Source: Orientallactaga sibirica
Taxonomy: Eukaryota > Chordata > Mammalia > Rodentia > Dipodidae
Assembly: GCA_036365145.1 (NCBI GenBank)
Contig: JAEOAD010002761.1
Location: forward strand, 186,001 to 250,000
Direction: 5' to 3'
Length of the DNA: 64,000 bases
The notes below the pieces were generated by a model. That model ran no database searches. It saw only the letters and a program-made list of their open reading frames with translations, and was not told the DNA's origin. The position numbers and the translations under genes were made by a program. The first letter of the stretch is position 1. Each line of letters begins with the position of its first letter. Below, piece by piece: positions 1 to 9,757 of the stretch.

Positions 1-87
1 AGAGGTGGAGACTGGTAAGACAGTGGATTTCTAGGCATAAGATCAAAATATGTTATATATGTATTAAAATACCAAAATGCAAAAGGC

Positions 88-246
88 AGGCTAGGGATAG
101 CCTAGTGGTTAAGGCACTTGCCCACAAAGCCAAAGGATCCAGATTCGATTCCCCAGGACCCACATAAGCTAGATGCACAAGGTGGTGCATGCATCTGGAG
201 TTCGTTTGCATAGCTGAAAGCCCTGGTGCCCATTCTCACCCTCCAG

Positions 247-313
<67 letters not shown>

Positions 314-345
314 AATAAATAAATAAATAAAAATAAAATATTTAT
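88..345 (+). mobile_element. tRNA-derived SINE with (CT)n and A-rich tail
   Basis: The head reads CCTAGTGGTTAAGGCACTTG, a tRNA A-box-like word. It is followed by GATTCGATTCCCCAGGACCC, which is B-box-like, and by the family word CATCTGGAGTTCGTTTGCA. A pure CT run fills 249-310 and an ATAAATAAATAA tail ends the element. This family recurs in both orientations throughout the window and is called the tRNA-SINE below. Long CT or GA runs in predicted proteins here come from this tail. Confidence 0.88.
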
Positions 346-574
346 AAAAAATATCAAAATGGAAAAAATAGTGAAAAAAAAAACAGTTGAAGAGGATGGT
401 TTCATGAAAGAAAATGAGAAGTGTCCAAATGGCCAGAAGAGATGAGAAAAACTGCCTGCAAAGAGGGGGTGTGCACTCACGAGCCTGTGCAGTTTCCATG
501 GAGCCCACTCAGGCTCTGCTGCCCTGGCCTTGCCCTCCATACACTCCTTGTTCTCTGTGTGGTTTTTCTTTGTT

Positions 575-735
575 TGATTTTGAAATAGGGACTCCCATAA
601 CCCAGGCTGGACTCAAAGTGACCTGGAGTGATGGCACATACCTGTGAACTCAGTACTTGGCAGGTGGAGGCATGAGATAAAATGTTCAACATATGTACTG
701 AGTTTACAGGTATGTGCCACCAAGCCAGGTTCACT
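575..735. repeat. Two opposed B1-like fragments forming an inverted repeat
   Basis: The left part (580-630) reads as a minus-strand B1 (GGGACTCCCATAACCCAGGCTGG). It switches to plus-strand B1 words (GGCACATACCTGTGAACTC) and then back. Arms 633-656 and 695-718 are inverted repeats matching at 23 of 24 positions, with a 38-nt loop. Two nearby B1 fragments in opposite orientation would explain the hairpin. Confidence 0.6.
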
Positions 736-940
736 GCACTCACTTCTTTGTCTGCATTCCCTCTAGATCACCTTATCCACACCCAGGGTCTCAAAAGACA
801 GTAACATGTTGAAGTCTCTGAAACATATATGCTGTCTCTGCACTTTCCACTGGATGGCAGGTTTGAACATGTATGTGCTCATGAGGCACCTCTGAGGGTA
901 ACTGAAACAGGGCAGTTGTTAACACTTGTCCCCTTGACAG

Positions 941-984
941 ATCACTTGCCTGGTTTGTGCAAGGCCCTGTGTTTGATCCTTAGC

Positions 985-1040
<56 letters not shown>
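941..1040 (+). mobile_element. ID-type SINE ending in (CA)n
   Basis: CACTTGCCTGGTTTGTGCAAGGCCCTG and GTTTGATCCTTAGCAA match an ID SINE head with its B-box-like part. The element runs straight into a pure CA microsatellite at 985-1039, the usual fate of an ID A-rich tail. Confidence 0.7.
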
Positions 1041-1041
<1 letters not shown>

Positions 1042-1246
1042 CCTATCCCCCATCTGTTCCCCATGCATTCTCTATTTCATGCAATGGTCCCCTCTCCTCT
1101 TTACTATAACCATGCCCAGACAACCTGAGTTATTATTATGAAGCACCATCTTAGCTCCCTTATTAATTTGGCACATGCCTCTGTAGCCTTGTTCACACTC
1201 ACTATTCACACACATTTTGCTAGTTCAGCCATTGAAATGGTGTATC

Positions 1247-1320
1247 CAGGCTGGAGGTGTGACTCAGTGGTGGATTCATTGTTTACCTGGGATGTGTGAA
1301 GCTCTGGGTTCATGAACAAG
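1247..1320 (+). mobile_element. Degenerate ID-type SINE
   Basis: GGCTGGAGGTGTGACTCAGTGG, then ACCTGGGATGTGTGAAGCTC and GGGTTCAT, follow the order of an ID element. It is strongly diverged and lacks a clear tail. Confidence 0.5.
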
Positions 1321-1539
1321 TTCCCATGGAAAAAAAGTAATGCCTGAGTTAACCATACTACATAGCTGATTGAATGTATAGAAAGTCTGTGGTAGTAGAA
1401 AGCTGTCTGTTACAGGTTTATAACCTAATTTTGTTGGGTGACCTTTAGTCCCATAAATAGTACTTATAGTCTACCTCACCACTTGATCTAACATTGCCAT
1501 TACTATCAGGTAAAATTCTTATTGGAATGTTCAAACAAA

Positions 1540-1705
1540 CATCTTAGTTTCCACCAACCCATAGGCTAAGGATGGCATCACAAAACACCTGAGGCCTCTA
1601 GCAGAGACTTCTCTGCTTTGAAAACTCCTCCTTGATGTTTCCATGAATGTACTTAAAATGCCTAGATTTATAACTTTTTCATTCTGTTACCATAAGTATT
1701 CCATG
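1540..1705. repeat. LTR-like repeat remnant, copy 1
   Basis: The stretch from TTTCCACCAACCCATAGGC to the ATTCCATGAG word is similar over about 150 nt to 7015-7190, with shared words TTCCACCAACCCA, CTGCTTTG and TGATTTATGA/AGATTTATAA. Two dispersed copies in one window point to an interspersed repeat. The A/T-rich end and the extra 3' part of the second copy suggest an LTR, but the family was not identified. Confidence 0.5.
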
Positions 1706-1711
1706 AGTCAC

Positions 1712-1855
1712 GTAGGGTGGCCCACATTTTTACTCCCAGTACAAAAAGAGGCTAAAGTAGAAAGATCACTGTGAGTTTGAGGTTATCTTGGTTGACAGAC
1801 TGAGTTCCAGGTTAGGTAGGGCTAGAGTGAGACCAGGCTTAAGAAATGAACCAAA
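1712..1855 (+). mobile_element. B1-type SINE, diverged
   Basis: AGGGTGGCCCACATTTTTACTC, GATCACTGTGAGTTTGAGG and GTAGGGCTAGAGTGAGACC occur in B1 order and spacing. Confidence 0.72.
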
Positions 1856-1874
1856 AATTCTGAAATTTTTAGCA

Positions 1875-2395
1875 TGTTGAAACATCATATTTGTTGTAAC
1901 CTAGACCTGTTCCTGAGTCAAACCAACAGCATAACAGGCTTCGATAAGATATTTCCTAGCTGGGCCTAAGTTTCAATTTCTCAAGAAGCCTGAACTAAAT
2001 TCTGGGAGAACAGAACAAAGAACCAAGTCATTTCCTGGAAGGTTTCAGAGATGTCTGAGGCCATTCCCCCTTTCCTGGACTCAGGCAGTCAGAAGTAAAA
2101 GAATGTGATATGCTTACTGGCCACTTAAATGGCCACCTGAGGAAAGTACCTTCCCTAGAGCTCCCCTCCCCTAGCTTGTGCACGTGGAATTATAACCAGT
2201 CAGGAGTGCACAAGTACTATATCATTCAAATTAGCCAATTATATTAGAGGTCTTTGTTTAGCTGTCTCTAAAAGGGCCAGAGAGCTTATCTCGGGGTTGC
2301 CATTTAGTGCAAATGGTGGACCCCGCATGCTGGACTTCTCTGCACAACAAACGATCTATGTTTTTACATGTTATATGAGTCTGAGTCTCCCTTCA
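1875..2395 (+). mobile_element. Solo LTR, gammaretrovirus-like (ERV1)
   Basis: The block starts TG and ends GTCTCCCTTCA, the usual form of a gammaretroviral U5 end. It has a CCAAT-like word (TTAGCCAATTATATTA). Near 2265-2300 it has TCTAAAAGGGCCAGAGAGC followed by TCTCGGGGTTGCC, which parallels the TATA/R start of murine-type gammaretroviral LTRs. No internal retroviral genes follow, so it looks like a solo LTR. No clean target-site duplication was found, and the exact edges are uncertain. Confidence 0.55.
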
Positions 2396-4244
2396 GCAAT
2401 TTTCAGACCCTAATATTCCCAGGCCTTCAGCACTCAGATTTGTCTCAGAATAAAGTATTCATTTTGCACTTGAGGTAAGAACACCACAATATAAAAAAAA
2501 AATGAAAATGAAAATATCAGCACATATTCTCCCCTGAGAGTTTCAGGTTCTTTCACATGTCCATACCACTGCACTTGATATTCTCATAGCCCTACTGACA
2601 GTTTGAGTCAGACAGACTTACTTTTGAAAATGACATGCAAACTGCAGGGTGCTCAGCAACATCCCTGTACCCACCCACAAGGTCAGGTGCAGCATTGTAT
2701 CCCCCACCCTCAATTAAATAATAAAAAAGACCCCTGACATCACAAAATATTGTTGAATGGTTAAAACAAACTCATTCCTCCTGAAATCAACACCAGCAAC
2801 ACAGTCTGTACCATTTTTCTGGTATTACCAGACCAGTTCAGGGAGAAGCACAGGGGCTACGTGGAAATTGGAGACATGCTGTGACTTTGGTTTAATTCTG
2901 TCAGGGAAGGAGCTGGAGAACTGCAAGTGGCCACCAAGTGAACAACTGAAAGACAGGTCTGAGCCTCAATCTGATGAAACAGGCAAGAAAACACAGGCAC
3001 AGAGTGGAGAAGAATATCAGGGCTCAGAGTGGGCTGGACTACCCACTTTCTCACATCATACTGATAACAGTAAAAGGGGAAAATAGAGACATGTTTTATA
3101 TAAACTTTTGATCTAGTTATAATCTAAACAGAGATTCAGAGGAATGCAAGGGCTACTGGCTTTGGTGTATATGAAACCCTCACTACATGGAGAGAAGAGC
3201 CCATAAGTCCACAAGGAGACATAGAGAACCATTAACACCTTAAATCTCAGAGTCATGACTGATTACTCAACAAATAAAATTTGAAATGATTGCCTTTCTT
3301 TCCCCTCCTATATTGACTGTTAGCTATAGATGAAATATAAGATATCTCTAAGAATCCTTTCTTATCCCAAATTTCCAGCTCTCTCAATACAGCACAGATT
3401 TAAGGTTGAATTCCTCTCTTTGCTCACTTGGTCAGAAAGTACAAGTATCCAGGACTGAATTCTGGTTTCAGAAACACAGGGTGACTGGTACAGATGACAG
3501 TTGTGGGAAGAAAAGTCAGGAGATTCTGAAGTCACCAGTCAGTGGGGTGAGAGGGAAATGATGGAACACAGACTTCATACACAAAGCCAATGCCTCATGC
3601 ATTAGACGCTCAAGAGGTAGATACATCAGAGCCCTGAGGATTGTCCCTGCTTCCCAGGCAGTGTGAGCTTGGCTCCCTGCTTCTCCACCTGGTTACTCCT
3701 TCCTCCCCATCACCATGATGACCAGACACAGTTCTGAGAACCAACCCAGCACCAATTTCCAGAATGGGGAAGGTGGGTTGAGAATGGTCACTCATCCTGC
3801 ACAAGGCATGTGCCTCTCCTCCCTATAAGGAAGCCCACACCCACCTACTTCTATCCTGGTGGTCTGAATTCCACACACTCCATGTCCTAGTCTTGTCTTT
3901 GCAGATCCTATTGCTAACTCAGAGTGCCATCTCCAGAGTATAAACCCAGGGCCCAGCTTCTCAGGATGTCCTCACTGTGAGAAATGGGGTGATGGGTTTG
4001 TTTATCTTTGGAGCTCTACCCAATGACTGTCTCCTTTCTCCTCTCCAGGGGCTGGAAGCCACATCATGCATATGATCTTCATGTAGGTCCTAGGGCACCC
4101 TGCCTGTTGCCTCATATTTGGGCTGTGTGATTCAGGCCACCTTGTTTACTATATCACAGAAAACATCCTTGTTCAGGGAGGTTTGATATGTGCCATTTCA
4201 GGAAGGTCAGTACATCTCACACCCACATATCAAATGAAGGATCT
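2396..4244. other. Apparently single-copy non-coding stretch
   Basis: No SINE, LTR or recognisable exon was found here. A 109-codon open frame at 2757-3086 has low-complexity composition and no domain, flanking splice sites or family resemblance, so it is treated as chance. The frame at 3610-3804 is likewise uninformative. Confidence 0.45.
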
Positions 4245-4530
4245 AAGGAGATTGTTAAAGGTATTTCCTTGCAAACTTTACAGCTCCTGTTCAATTCCCC
4301 ACCATCCACATAAAGGCACGTGCACACAGCATACCCACTCCAAGTCAATGAGAAGTGGAGGCAGGAGAACCCAGAAGCTTGCAGGCCAGCGAGAATGGTG
4401 CCCATGAAGCAGATAAAACAGACAGACAGCACACCCAGTAAAACAAGTGAAACCCTGTGTCAAGCAAAGTGGAAGTTGTCCTCAGACCTCCACATGTACT
4501 CTGGGGCATGCACATGCTAATTCACACAGA
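4245..4530 (+). mobile_element. B4-type composite SINE
   Basis: A tRNA/ID-like head (AGGAGATTGTTAAAGG, TGTTCAATTCCCCACC, CACATAAAGG) is joined to a B1-like right part containing GTGAAACCCTGTGTCAAGC. It finishes with CCTCAGACCTCCACATGTAC and GGGGCATGCACATGC. This head-plus-B1 arrangement with the ACCTCCACATG..GGGGCATGC end is typical of rodent B4/RSINE elements. Confidence 0.7.
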
Positions 4531-5259
4531 AGATACTTGAATCACATCACTTCTCTCTTTAATGGCATCTTCTAAATTCCTATATACACACTAAGTATCA
4601 CATTAACCAACCAATCTGAAGATCTCATCCAAATAACAGGTAGTCATCTCTGTTCCTGGAATACTCTGAGCTTCCTTTCCATTCAGTAACTAACCTAGTC
4701 TTCCATTCATGAAGTGTCAGGATTTTCCTGACACCAGCCTGCCCCTCCCAAACTGTCATTTCTTCACAGGTCTAGTGACTCTCTAACAATCTCTACCTGC
4801 CTATCACCATGGTGCCTTAGGTAAACACCTTTTCCCAAATTACAGTGAGTTTATTGAACTTAGGACATTCTCAGTTTAATTAATCACACTCAGTAGTGTT
4901 GGATATTTGTTTCTTACACCACAAAGGCTTTTAAAATTTTGGGTTAAGGACAAAGGCTAGTAAAGCCAAGACTTCGTTTATTCCCCTTCCTGCTTTTCCT
5001 TCTAGCATTTAGTACCTAACACTGTTGGTTTTTACTTTCTGTCCATATACACAGGAAAATGATGGCAATGTCTGTAAGCACACCACACTGAGGTTAGAAA
5101 ATCAACATGAAGAGGTGAAGACACTTGTGGGTGGCACGCTGGCTTTGGTCTGAAGCCAGGCCTATCACCAGGGGTCCTCACAGTGCCACCAGGGAGTCCA
5201 TGTGGCCCCTCTACTTGGCCTGACTCCCCTACCTCATGCGGAGAGGTCTGACTTGCAAG

Positions 5260-5720
5260 CAGATCACCATGGTCACCTCCTCCACCACCATCTCACCAGA
5301 CAGAGGATCAGGAAAATGAACTGTGCTACTGCCTCTTCACCATTTGCACCTCCCTGCCTTTAAGTTTACAATTTCCCCCATGCTCTGGTAGAGCTGCAGC
5401 ACTGTGGTGTCATGGGCTGTTCCACCTGCCTGGGCATGGGGGGGGCAGAGCCATCCACCATTCCTGACAGGAGGGCGGCTTGCAGAGGGGAGTGGGATGC
5501 AGCTGTACTGAAGCAGAAACTTTGCAGCTCACAGGGATCTTTCCTCCCACCTACCCATAGAGCAGACGCAGGACACCTGGGGCCTGAGGAGGCCTCATGG
5601 GAAAAGGCGACTCCTGGCCAGAAGATTCCACAGGCCCACTGTGTGTGCCTGACAACACTATGGTCAACCCACAGGGATTGACTGCACTCAGGCCTGGGTT
5701 CTGCAGCCCTGCCCTGCTTC
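5260..5720 (+). repeat. Left copy of duplicated block, CpG-poor
   Basis: Words shared with 6505-7615 appear in the same order: CAGGAAAATGAACTGTGCTAC, TTTAAGTTTACAATT, GGGCTGTTCCACCTGCCT, ATGCAGCTGTACTGAAGCAG, CTTTGCAGCTCACAG, GAGCAGACGCAGG, CTGGGGCCTGAGGAGGCCT and CACAGGGATTGACTG. The copy ends where polypyrimidine DNA begins, as the right copy does. Positions that are CG in the right copy are mostly TG or CA here, as expected from methylation decay. No gene is evident. Confidence 0.75.
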
Positions 5721-6178
5721 CCTTCCTTTCTTCCTTCCTTTCTTCCTCCCTTTCTTGTCTTCCATTTCCCCTCTTTTCTCCCCCCTTCCTTCTTTCTCTC
5801 CCACTCTGCTCCTTCCTTCCTTTCCTCTCTCCCTGCTTCCTTGTTTCCCCCCCTCTCTCTCTCTCCTTCCTTCTTTCCATTCTTATTTCCCCTTTTTTTC
5901 CTTCCTTTTTTTTTTCTCTCCTTTTCCCCTCTTTTTCCTTCCTTCTTTCCTTTCTTTTCCTACTTTTCCTTCCCATCTTCATTCCTTCTTTCTATTCTTC
6001 ACCTTTCCCCCTTTTTTTCTACCTTCCTTCCTTCTTTTTCTTTCTTCTTCCCATTTGTCTCCCTTTCTCCTTTTCCCCCTCTTTCCTTTGCCCCCTTTTT
6101 TTTCCCTCCCTGTCTCCTTTCCTCTTTCCTTCCCTTCCTCCCTTTATCTCCCCTCTCCTTTCCTTTTTGCTCTTCTGT
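5712..6178. repeat. Long polypyrimidine tract, about 465 nt
   Basis: The plus strand is almost entirely C and T (CTTCC, CTTTC, CCCTTT words). The apparent Ser/Pro/Phe-rich or Lys/Arg/Glu-rich proteins in all frames are artefacts of this composition. It adjoins a truncated B1 on the right. Confidence 0.95.
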
Positions 6179-6282
6179 TTTGAGACAGGCTCTATATAGT
6201 CCAGACTTTCCCTCAACCCTTGAAGCTCCTACCTCAGCCTCCCACTGAGTGGTAGTGTGGGGCACCCAGATGTTTTGGGAGG
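6176..6282 (-). mobile_element. Truncated B1-type SINE
   Basis: TTTTGAGACAGGCTCTATATAGTCCAGAC and CTACCTCAGCCTCCCACTGAG are the complement of the B1 right and middle parts. The left end is missing. Confidence 0.7.
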
Positions 6283-6288
6283 GGGGGG

Positions 6289-6290
<2 letters not shown>

Positions 6291-6346
<56 letters not shown>
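6291..6346. repeat. (TG)n microsatellite
   Basis: A pure TG dinucleotide run of about 56 nt directly follows an eight-G run. Confidence 0.97.
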
Positions 6347-6347
<1 letters not shown>

Positions 6348-6439
6348 TTTGTGTGGATTTGGACTCATGTTCCAGGGCGGTGCGCTGGAGCTGGGTGTGG
6401 GCCTGGCCAGCCCTTTGCCTGGCTTTCTCAGCAGCACCT

Positions 6440-6850
6440 CTGGGGGATCCCCGTGACCCCTCGGCCCAGCGCGATCCTCCTACCTGCTGCCGATCTCTCT
6501 CGCCCCAGACTCGCCATGGCCGCCTCCTCCGCCATCCCGCAGGATGGAGGCTCCGGAAAATGAACTCCGCTGCTTCCTCCGCACTGCTCACGCCGACCCG
6601 CCTTTCAGTTTACAATCTGCTGAGCGGTTTCCCTGGCACACAGACACACACACCGCCACCGCCACAGCCACAGCCACCTCCTGCCCCGCTGAGCTGCTGG
6701 AGAGAGGCTCAGGAGAATGAACTCCGCTGCTCCCGCCTTTTGAAAGTTTATAACTGCGCTAAGGACGCTCTGGGTGAGGCGCAGCATTGTGACGTCACGG
6801 GCAGTTCCACCTGCCTACAATGCGGGGGAGGCCGGAGCTGCCCACGGGTC
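6440..6850. promoter_or_regulatory. CpG-rich patch with a perfect CRE, possible promoter relic
   Basis: By eye there are roughly 30 CG dinucleotides in about 410 nt, while the rest of the window is strongly CpG-depleted. A perfect TGACGTCA (CRE/ATF site) sits at about 6790-6797. Two direct copies of the AATGAACTCCGCTGCT module lie inside (about 6558 and 6716), each followed by a CCGCCTTT..GTTTA word. Open frames crossing the patch (such as 6257-6919) are driven by the TG repeat and show no domain. It could be a CpG-island promoter, or a young repeat that has not yet lost its CpGs. Confidence 0.45.
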
Positions 6851-7010
6851 AGGAGAGGAGGGTGGCTGGCAGGAGATGAGTGGGCTGCAGCTGTATTGGA
6901 GCAGGGACTTTGCAGATAATAGAGCTTGTGCCTCTCCCCCCCCCAAACACTCAGAGAGCAGATGCAGGGGCTCCTGAGACCTGAGGTGCAGCTGTGTGTA
7001 CTGACAGACC
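6505..7010 (+). repeat. Right copy of duplicated block, CpG-rich part
   Basis: This part is homologous to 5260-5600. It carries the AATGAACTCCGCTGC module twice, then GGGCAGTTCCACCTGCCT, GCAGCTGTATTGGAGCAGGG, ACTTTGCAG, GAGAGCAGATGCAGGGGC and CTCCTGAGACCTGAGG. It is interrupted after 7010 by an LTR-like insert, and the modules then resume at 7316. Confidence 0.7.
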
Positions 7011-7312
7011 ACCAGCTTCCACCAACCCAAGGTTTAAGAATGTCATCAGATAGCATGTGAAGACTATGGTGGAGATTTCCCTGCTTTGCTAAAACCTGCC
7101 TACCTGATGGTCAACCAATGTATTTGAAAAGTGCCTTGATTTATGAGCTGACTTATGTAACTATGAAAACTTCATGAAACTGTTAACACATTTGGACAGG
7201 GAATTTTGGGTAACATAAATCTGTGTTCCTGGGCCATGGTCACTCACATTTGGCCCTAGACTAAACTATGTCTAATCCCCTTTGAGGTGAGAGCTGTGTC
7301 TTTTGATGGACA
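7011..7312. repeat. LTR-like repeat remnant, copy 2
   Basis: The first 180 nt resemble 1540-1705. It continues with GTTCCTGGGCCATGGTCACTC, ACATTTGGCCCTAGACTAAAC and CCCCTTTGAGGTGAGAGC, which looks like an LTR 3' part. It splits the module series of the duplicated block, so it either inserted after the modules formed or belongs to the same compound element. Confidence 0.5.
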
Positions 7313-7315
7313 CTG

Positions 7316-7615
7316 GGGTGCAGCTGTGCTGAAGCAGGGACTTTGCAGTTCACAGAGCTTGTGTCCCACCCTGCACATACCCAGAGAGCAGATGCAGGGG
7401 TTCCTGGTACCTAGGGTGCAGCTATAATAAAGCAGAAGCTTTGCAGCTCACAGGTTACCCAGAGAACATGTGCAGGACTCCTGGGGCCTGAGGAGGCCTG
7501 GTGTGATGGTGTGATTTGTGGGGCCAGAAGATCCCATAAGGCCTACTGTGTGTGCATGAAACACTATGGTCAGTCCACAGGGATTGACTGTGCTCAGGCC
7601 AGGGATCTGCAGTCC
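7316..7615 (+). repeat. Further tandem copies of the block module
   Basis: Two more copies of the module GTGCAGCT..AA/TGAAGCAG.. CTTTGCAG.TCACAG..CCCAGAGA.CA..TGCAGG follow each other at about 7318-7415 and 7419-7500. GGGGCCTGAGGAGGCCTGG and CCACAGGGATTGACTGTGC then follow, as in the left copy just before its polypyrimidine tract. Confidence 0.7.
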
Positions 7616-7983
7616 TGCCCCCTCCTGTCTTTTCCTTCCTTCCTTCCTTCCTTCCTTTTCCTTCCTTCCTCCTTCTTCTTTCCTTCCTTTTATTCTTCTC
7701 CTTTTTTTCCCTTTTTTCTCCCATTTTTTCTCTCTTCTTTCCCTCCTCCTTCATTTCCTTTCTTACTTTTTCCATTCTTCATTTCTCCCCTCTTTTTCAA
7801 CCTTCCATCCTGCCACTTTTAACCTTTTCCCCCTTTTCTCCCTTTCTTTTTTATTCTTCTTCCTCCCTTTCCCACTCATTTTTCTTTCTTCCTTTCTTTC
7901 TTTTTCTTTCTTCCCTTTCCCCCTTTTTTCTTCTTCCCTCCTTTCCTCTTTTCTTCCCTTTCTCCCTTTATCTCTCTCTTTCT
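7610..7983. repeat. Second polypyrimidine tract, about 375 nt
   Basis: C and T make up nearly all of the plus strand (CCTTCC, TTTCTT, CTCCC). It starts after the same CAGTCCTGCCC-like word that precedes the first tract, so the pyrimidine run is part of the duplicated unit and has expanded independently in each copy. Confidence 0.95.
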
Positions 7984-8112
7984 GTGAGCTCAAGGCCTGG
8001 TGAGGACTCCATCTCATGTCTCCTCTGTGCAGTCAAAATATTGCCTTCCTCCCCTGCAAAGTTCTGGCACACAGGAAAGGCACAAGATAGACATGAAAAG
8101 AAAAGCTGGGAT

Positions 8113-8113
<1 letters not shown>

Positions 8114-8174
<61 letters not shown>
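8114..8174. repeat. (TG)n microsatellite
   Basis: A pure TG run of about 60 nt lies about 130 nt past the second polypyrimidine tract. The first tract is followed by a TG run at a similar distance, but the intervening sequences do not look alike. Confidence 0.97.
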
Positions 8175-9067
8175 GAGAGTGATGAGATGGAAAGCAGCCC
8201 TGAGAACAGGTAAAATATCTCACCAACAGAAGTGCATCCACGACAGTGTGGAATGTATTTACATTGTGTATTTACATTATATGTATAATTACAAGAGATG
8301 AACCCCACAGGGAAGTTCCTATCTTTATGATGTCTGAAGGGATTTATAAATAGTACAGAAGCTTTACAGCATCCTAGTGTCATGGCCTTGGCTGCCCTGT
8401 CAGCCCCCTTTCAAAGGAATAGCAGAGACAAAGCACCCAGTAAAGGTTAATTACAAGTAGCTGGGCGCTGCTGCTCCTACCAGGCCCAGGAGCCTGAGGG
8501 AAGTGAAGGGGAGGGAAAAGGACTGGGAAGACCACACAAGAGCTTAGGTGGAGGTGAATTTGGGGAAGCCCCTACTGGGGAAACTAGACAGGGCTTGGCC
8601 AGGGAGGGAAGGTATTGTTCCTGGATGAGAGTGCTGATCTCAGACATTCCTCTCTCACTGTTTAAGGCTGTGGGCTGGAATGATGATTGGAAAAGTCCCT
8701 CAGTGGGCTCTGGAGACAACGCACTTGGTGAATGCCCAGTGTGGGGAGGAAAGTGGCTCTTGGACACAGGATATTTTGTAAGAAACATCTAGAAGCAGGA
8801 AGTCAGGATGGAGACATGGGAGGTAGCTTCATGTGTGGTGTAGGTGAAATCTGGATTCTGAGCAGCTGCTTGCAAACTTGAGGTGATCCCAGCTCAGAGC
8901 TGAGTCCAGGCAGACATGGAACACAATGGATCTTACTCTTGAGGTCTGTAAATTTGGAGGCAGGCATGTGGAGGAATGATGTGGGCATGGGCAATGGCAG
9001 TGATGGGAAGTGGTCTGGGATACAGGAGGACTTCTTGGAGGACCAGGCTGGGGATCTGTGCAGATGG
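8175..9067. other. Single-copy non-coding stretch
   Basis: No repeat family, splice-flanked exon or RNA gene was recognised. Short open frames on both strands (8477-8788, 8595-8792, 8803-9083) overlap one another and carry no domain. Confidence 0.45.
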
Positions 9068-9175
9068 GCACAGTGAGACTCACCTATTATCCCAGCACTC
9101 AGGAAGCAGAGACAGGAGAATCATAAGTTCAATGGCAGCCTGGTATATATATAGCAAGACCTGATCCCAAAAAAT
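9068..9175 (+). mobile_element. B1-type SINE, old
   Basis: TATTATCCCAGCACTCAGG, AGCAGAGACAGGAGAATC and AGCAAGACCTGATCCCAAAAAA show B1 order with many changes. Confidence 0.7.
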
Positions 9176-9177
9176 GT

Positions 9178-9525
9178 TCTTGGCGACGAGGCTCATTGGG
9201 TAGTGTTTGCCTTGTAAGCCTAAAGACCTGAGTTTGATCCACTGAACCCATCCATCCATGTAAAAGATCCAGGTGTGGTGCCGCAGGCTTGTGATCCTAG
9301 CACTGGGGAGGTGAGATAGGAGAGTCCCTGGGGCTGAGTGGCTAGCCAGTGTGGCATATTTGGTGATTTCCAGGCCAGTCAGAGACACTATCTCAAAAAC
9401 TGCCAATGGCATTCCTGGGAATAACACATAAAATTGTCTTTCATTCCCACGGCCTATGTGCATGTATGCTCGCATACACACATGCACTGCACACATGAAA
9501 GCATAGAAATACACATCCACACACA
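9178..9525 (+). mobile_element. B4-type composite SINE
   Basis: A tRNA/ID-like head (GAGGCTCATTGGGTAGTG, GACCTGAGTTTGATCC) is followed by a B1-like part (CAGGTGTGGTGCCGCAGGC, ATCCTAGCACTGGGGAGG). The tail is rich in CA/TG words (CATACACACATGCACTGC). Confidence 0.72.
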
Positions 9526-9535
9526 TATCTCGGGT

Positions 9536-9757
9536 TTTTTATTTTCATTAATTTTATTTATTTACAAGCAGAGAGAGATAGAGAGGGAGACAGACAGACA
9601 AATGGGCTAGGCACTCCAGGTCCCCGATCCACTACAAACGAATTCCAGACACATGTGCCACTATGTGGATCTCAATTTAGGTGGGTTGAGGTAATCAAAC
9701 CTGTGTTTTAGGCTTTTCAGGCAACCACCTTAACCAGTAAGCCATCTCTCCACCCCC
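9536..9757 (-). mobile_element. tRNA-derived SINE
   Basis: It reads in reverse: an A-rich tail complement (TTTATTTATTTACAAGCAG), a GA-rich run, CGAATTCCAGACACATGTGC, and the head complement CACCTTAACCAGTAAGCCATC at the right end. Confidence 0.85.

Noticed and set aside
1875..2395. A complete endogenous retrovirus
   Set aside because: Only an LTR-like block is present; no internal genes or second LTR follow.
2757..3086. 109-codon plus-strand frame
   Set aside because: Low-information composition and no supporting context; its length is expected by chance in this much sequence.
5551..6265. Several 65-200 codon Ser/Pro/Phe-rich or Lys/Arg/Glu-rich open frames on both strands
   Set aside because: They come only from the polypyrimidine tract, which lacks stop codons in most frames. 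No start context, domain or splice framework.
6257..6919. 220-codon plus-strand frame across the CpG-rich patch
   Set aside because: Its N-terminal third is a Cys-Val run from the TG microsatellite and the rest has no domain. The homologous left copy does not preserve the frame.
7455..8017. Similar long low-complexity frames over the second pyrimidine tract
   Set aside because: Same compositional cause as at 5.7-6.2 kb.
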